Assembly (NCBI GenBank): GCA_016126025.1
Contig: JAEFDA010000093.1
Coordinates: forward strand, 1 to 24,497
Direction of reading: 5' to 3'
Length of the DNA stretch: 24,497 nt
Source: Nitrososphaerota archaeon
GTDB lineage: Archaea > Thermoproteota > Nitrososphaeria > Nitrososphaerales > Nitrosopumilaceae
Shown here: positions 22,056 to 24,497 of the stretch, piece by piece
Layout: every line of letters starts with the position of its first letter
Numbering within the stretch: position 1 is the stretch's first letter
Position numbers and translations under genes: made by a program
The notes under the pieces: model-generated
The model's database searches: none
What the model was told of the DNA's origin: nothing
The model's input: the letters and a program-made list of their open reading frames with translations, nothing else

Positions 22056-22831
22056 GCTTCGGCCCGGACGTCTACGCCATATTCTGGCGCGAGATGAAGA
22101 GGTACCGCAAGTCCAAGAGCGGCGTGCTGATACGGCTGATACAGCCGGCCGTCTGGATCATAGTGGTGGGAAACACCTTCGCCGGAACAAAGCCGCTCAT
22201 ACAGGCCGCCGGCTTCGACGGCGAGTACATCGAGTTCATGGCCGCCGGGGTGATAGTGCTGACGGCCATCTTCACCAGCATATTCGGCGGGGTGAACACC
22301 CTCTGGGACCGCCGGTACGGGTTCATGAACAAGGCCCTGGTATCTCCCATATCCCGCTCGTCGCTGGCCCTGGGCAAGATGCTGGCCATATCCACGGTGT
22401 CGGTGCTGCAGGCCAGCCTCATCATAGGAATATCGCTGGCCATAGGGGTGCAGTTCAGCGACTATGCCATGATAGTCCCCATAATGGCGGTGGTGCTGCT
22501 GTTCTCGCTGGGTTTCTCGGGCATATCGGTGATGGTGGCCGCGACGGCCAAGTCCCAGGAGGCCTTCTGGGGGATCATAAATTTTCTGGGCATGCCCCTC
22601 TTCATGATAAGCCCGGCGCTCTTCCCGCTGGAGCTGCTCCCCGAGTGGCTGGCCAGCCTGGCCAAGCTCAACCCGGCCACATACACCATACTCATGGTGC
22701 GGGAGATGATGACGGGGGTGCCCTCCGGCGTGCCGGCTGCCCTGAGCCTGGGCATACTGGGGGCGTTCGTGGCGGTTGTGGTGGTGGTGGCCGGGTGGAC
22801 CTTCACCCGGGACGTGAACCGGCCGTTCTAG
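22052..22831 (+). CDS. ABC-2 type transporter permease
   Basis: 259 residues with six hydrophobic segments: LIQPAVWIIVVGNTF, AAGVIVLTAIFTSIFGGV, ISTVSVLQASLIIGISLAIGV, MIVPIMAVVLLFSLGFSGISV, IINFLGMPLFMISPALFPL and LGILGAFVAVVVVVAGWTF. The motif around NFLGMPLFMISPALFPLELLPEWL is typical of ABC-2 membrane proteins. It forms the exporter with the ATPase just upstream. TTG start at 22052 inside the ATPase stop region. Its stop shares CTAG (22828-22831) with the convergent helicase gene. Confidence 0.9.
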   Translation: MSFGPDVYAIFWREMKRYRKSKSGVLIRLIQPAVWIIVVGNTFAGTKPLIQAAGFDGEYIEFMAAGVIVLTAIFTSIFGGVNTLWDRRYGFMNKALVSPISRSSLALGKMLAISTVSVLQASLIIGISLAIGVQFSDYAMIVPIMAVVLLFSLGFSGISVMVAATAKSQEAFWGIINFLGMPLFMISPALFPLELLPEWLASLAKLNPATYTILMVREMMTGVPSGVPAALSLGILGAFVAVVVVVAGWTFTRDVNRPF

Positions 22832-24497
22832 GGCTCGGCGTGGGCCTGTATCTCGTCTGCAGACACGGCGTGGCGTATGTCGGTCCGGCGCGCAGCCAGT
22901 ATGTGGCCGGGGCCACGCACGCGCGCCAGTCTGTCGCCGTACGCCACGTACAGGTAGTAGTTGGGCCCGGCGTTGCGGGCCACGCGCATCTCGTTAGGCG
23001 TGATGGATACGCCGCCGACCCCCTCCCGCGCCCGAACCGCTATGTATATGGCCCTGCCCTCGGCGTCCCGGGACTCTATGTCGTACCCCATGGAACGCCC
23101 GGACACGTCCACCGGAAGCCGGCCGTGCCGGCGCTCATACTCCATCGCCGCCCTGATGCCCGATGCGCGTGTCTTGGGGTCGGGCGGTTCGGCGGCGCCG
23201 GGCACCACCCTGGCCCAGCACGCCAGGCGCGGCGCCGACATGCTCAGCTCCTGCTCTTGTGATATCCGGGCGCGCAGGTCCCGGCGATGCCCCTCGTACT
23301 GCGCCTTCTGCGCGGCGGCCCGCGCCGCCCCGTCCGGGTCGCCCGCCCGTTCCATGGTGTTGGCAGTGTGTAGGATCAGTCCATCCAAGGAGGCCAGCCC
23401 GTACCTCTCACGCACGTCGGCCTGCCGGCGCCTCTCCATCAGCAGCTCGTCCCGGTACCGCTCGGCGGCGCCGAACACGGCCTCTGTGGCGCGGGCCTCG
23501 GCGGCGCGGAGGCGGAGCTCCCCCGGATCATCGCCGCCGGGCTGCACATCCCACAGTATGGAGGGGTGGCGGTGTGTTGTCTTGCCGGCGTTCAGGTCCA
23601 CGAAGTGGGATACAAGCCTCCTGCCGGCGACGGCGCCGGTCCCGTCCCTTATCTCCAGCTCGTGGAACAGCACGTACCCGTCCATCATGCCGTCCGGATC
23701 CGTGAATATGGCCCCCCGTCCGGCATCTCCGGCGCAGTTGTCAGAGATCCATGACACGACCGCCTCAAATACGGGGTGGCCGGGGGCCACCAGCTCGGCG
23801 TCCATACTCCGGGACGGATCAAAAGTGATCTTTGGATAGCTGTCCGGCATGGCGGGGGCCGACCGGCGCAGCTCCGGTGGAATAAAGTCTATGGCGTCCA
23901 GTCCGTCGGGGCGCCGGCGCACCCTTCCCCCCAGCACGTCGAGCGCCCGGGATATCATGTCGCCGGTGTACTCGGGGGACGCCTTGTGCGTGCGGGAGTC
24001 CTCGGCCATCAGAGATAGCGCCGCAAGGTCCATGGGCCGGGCGGCCAGTCCGTCCGATATGGCGCGGCGCCCGTCATTGTGGTACCATTCGGCCACCCTC
24101 ACGTTCAGGTCCTCAGATATGGTGTCCGGGTCGCGGGCGCCCGTCGCCGCGTCTCCCATCATGGCATGGAACGCACCATCGGGGAGCGCCATTCCGATAT
24201 AGTCTAATATGCGGTCGTTTCCAGTATCGTCCCTTATGCGTGTCATGCAGTCCAAGAGGCCCTTCATCACCCGGCCCTCTGGAGTATCGGTGATCAGCAT
24301 ATTCAGTATGGAGATGTCTGAGGCGTTTCCGTACCTGCGCAGGTATGCCAGCCGCCGGGCGGCCCGGCCGGGCTCCCAAGGCATGTCATAGTTGATCATG
24401 TTGCTGCAGAACTGCACGTTGATGCCCTCGCCGACCGCATCGGTGGCAACCATGACGTCGGCACCTCCCCTGAAGGCGGCCTCCGTCCGCACGCGGT
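22828..24497 (-). CDS. SNF2-like helicase C-terminal part with DUF3883-like tail, 5' truncated by window
   Basis: About 556 residues are visible; the ATPase core lies beyond the right edge. The right part has helicase motif V (ATDAVGEGINVQ) and NMINYDMPWEP. Then comes a motif VI position reading ARRLAYLRRYGN where SNF2 enzymes usually have QRIGRIxRIGQ. A long middle region (~60-450), partly coiled coil (RDELLMERRRQADVRERYG), follows. The end (~480-530, GYDIESRD...YIAVRAREG...NEMRVARN..YYLYVAYGD) has the DUF3883 pattern, but with A-V-R where E-V-K is usual. Similar SNF2 plus DUF3883 proteins occur in defence loci. GTG at 24492 is internal, not a start. Confidence 0.8.
   Translation of the reverse strand, partial: RVRTEAAFRGGADVMVATDAVGEGINVQFCSNMINYDMPWEPGRAARRLAYLRRYGNASDISILNMLITDTPEGRVMKGLLDCMTRIRDDTGNDRILDYIGMALPDGAFHAMMGDAATGARDPDTISEDLNVRVAEWYHNDGRRAISDGLAARPMDLAALSLMAEDSRTHKASPEYTGDMISRALDVLGGRVRRRPDGLDAIDFIPPELRRSAPAMPDSYPKITFDPSRSMDAELVAPGHPVFEAVVSWISDNCAGDAGRGAIFTDPDGMMDGYVLFHELEIRDGTGAVAGRRLVSHFVDLNAGKTTHRHPSILWDVQPGGDDPGELRLRAAEARATEAVFGAAERYRDELLMERRRQADVRERYGLASLDGLILHTANTMERAGDPDGAARAAAQKAQYEGHRRDLRARISQEQELSMSAPRLACWARVVPGAAEPPDPKTRASGIRAAMEYERRHGRLPVDVSGRSMGYDIESRDAEGRAIYIAVRAREGVGGVSITPNEMRVARNAGPNYYLYVAYGDRLARVRGPGHILAARRTDIRHAVSADEIQAHAEP

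Overview
The window looks like a GC-rich marine thaumarchaeon (Nitrososphaerota, group I.1a, Cenarchaeum-like). Its information-processing genes are archaeal: an RFC small subunit, archaeosine tRNA-guanine transglycosylase, a beta-CASP RNase of the aCPSF2/aRNase J type, an AK6-type kinase and a UPF0148 zinc ribbon. It also has an amicyanin-like blue copper protein, as expected in copper-based ammonia oxidisers, and it uses ATA heavily for Ile. Almost every transcription unit has an AT-rich TATA box about 24-28 nt before its start codon, so most first genes appear to be leaderless. I used that spacing to choose starts. Genes inside operons overlap as ATGA, GTGA or TTGA.

Layout. 1-2872: a membrane-anchored cupredoxin (runs off the left edge), rfcS, and a divergent homocitrate synthase-family enzyme. 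2873-5980: an accessory island, AT-richer at 3100-3700. A 45-bp inverted repeat (2965-3009 / 3766-3810) encloses a second inverted repeat and two tiny divergent ORFs. Next comes a 585-residue TnpB-family nuclease with a large charged insertion between RuvC-I and RuvC-II. The 3' end of its gene holds consecutive hairpins, as expected of an overlapping omega/reRNA. 5981-9531: a MIP18/DUF59 protein and the succinate dehydrogenase operon sdhA-C-D-B (minus strand). 9654-10379: two small conserved proteins.

10569-14789 is a minus-strand histidine operon, hisG-hisD-hisC, ending in a HAD phosphatase that is a good candidate for the histidinol-phosphate phosphatase. 14947-16992: an AK6-type kinase and arcTGT. 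17009-17661: a ferredoxin with an Asp in place of one cluster Cys, and a 70-residue unknown protein, each followed by a U-tract hairpin. 17777-18643: a pseudo-receiver plus HEPN-motif protein. 18876-20947: the beta-CASP RNase and an OGG-family DNA glycosylase, followed by tRNA-Arg(TCT). 21081-22831: an ABC exporter (ATPase and permease). 22828-24497: the C-terminal part of a SNF2-like helicase with a DUF3883-like tail; its stop codon shares CTAG with the convergent permease.

The most unusual material is the 2965-5811 island, then the HEPN protein and the SNF2/DUF3883 protein, both with substitutions at expected key residues.
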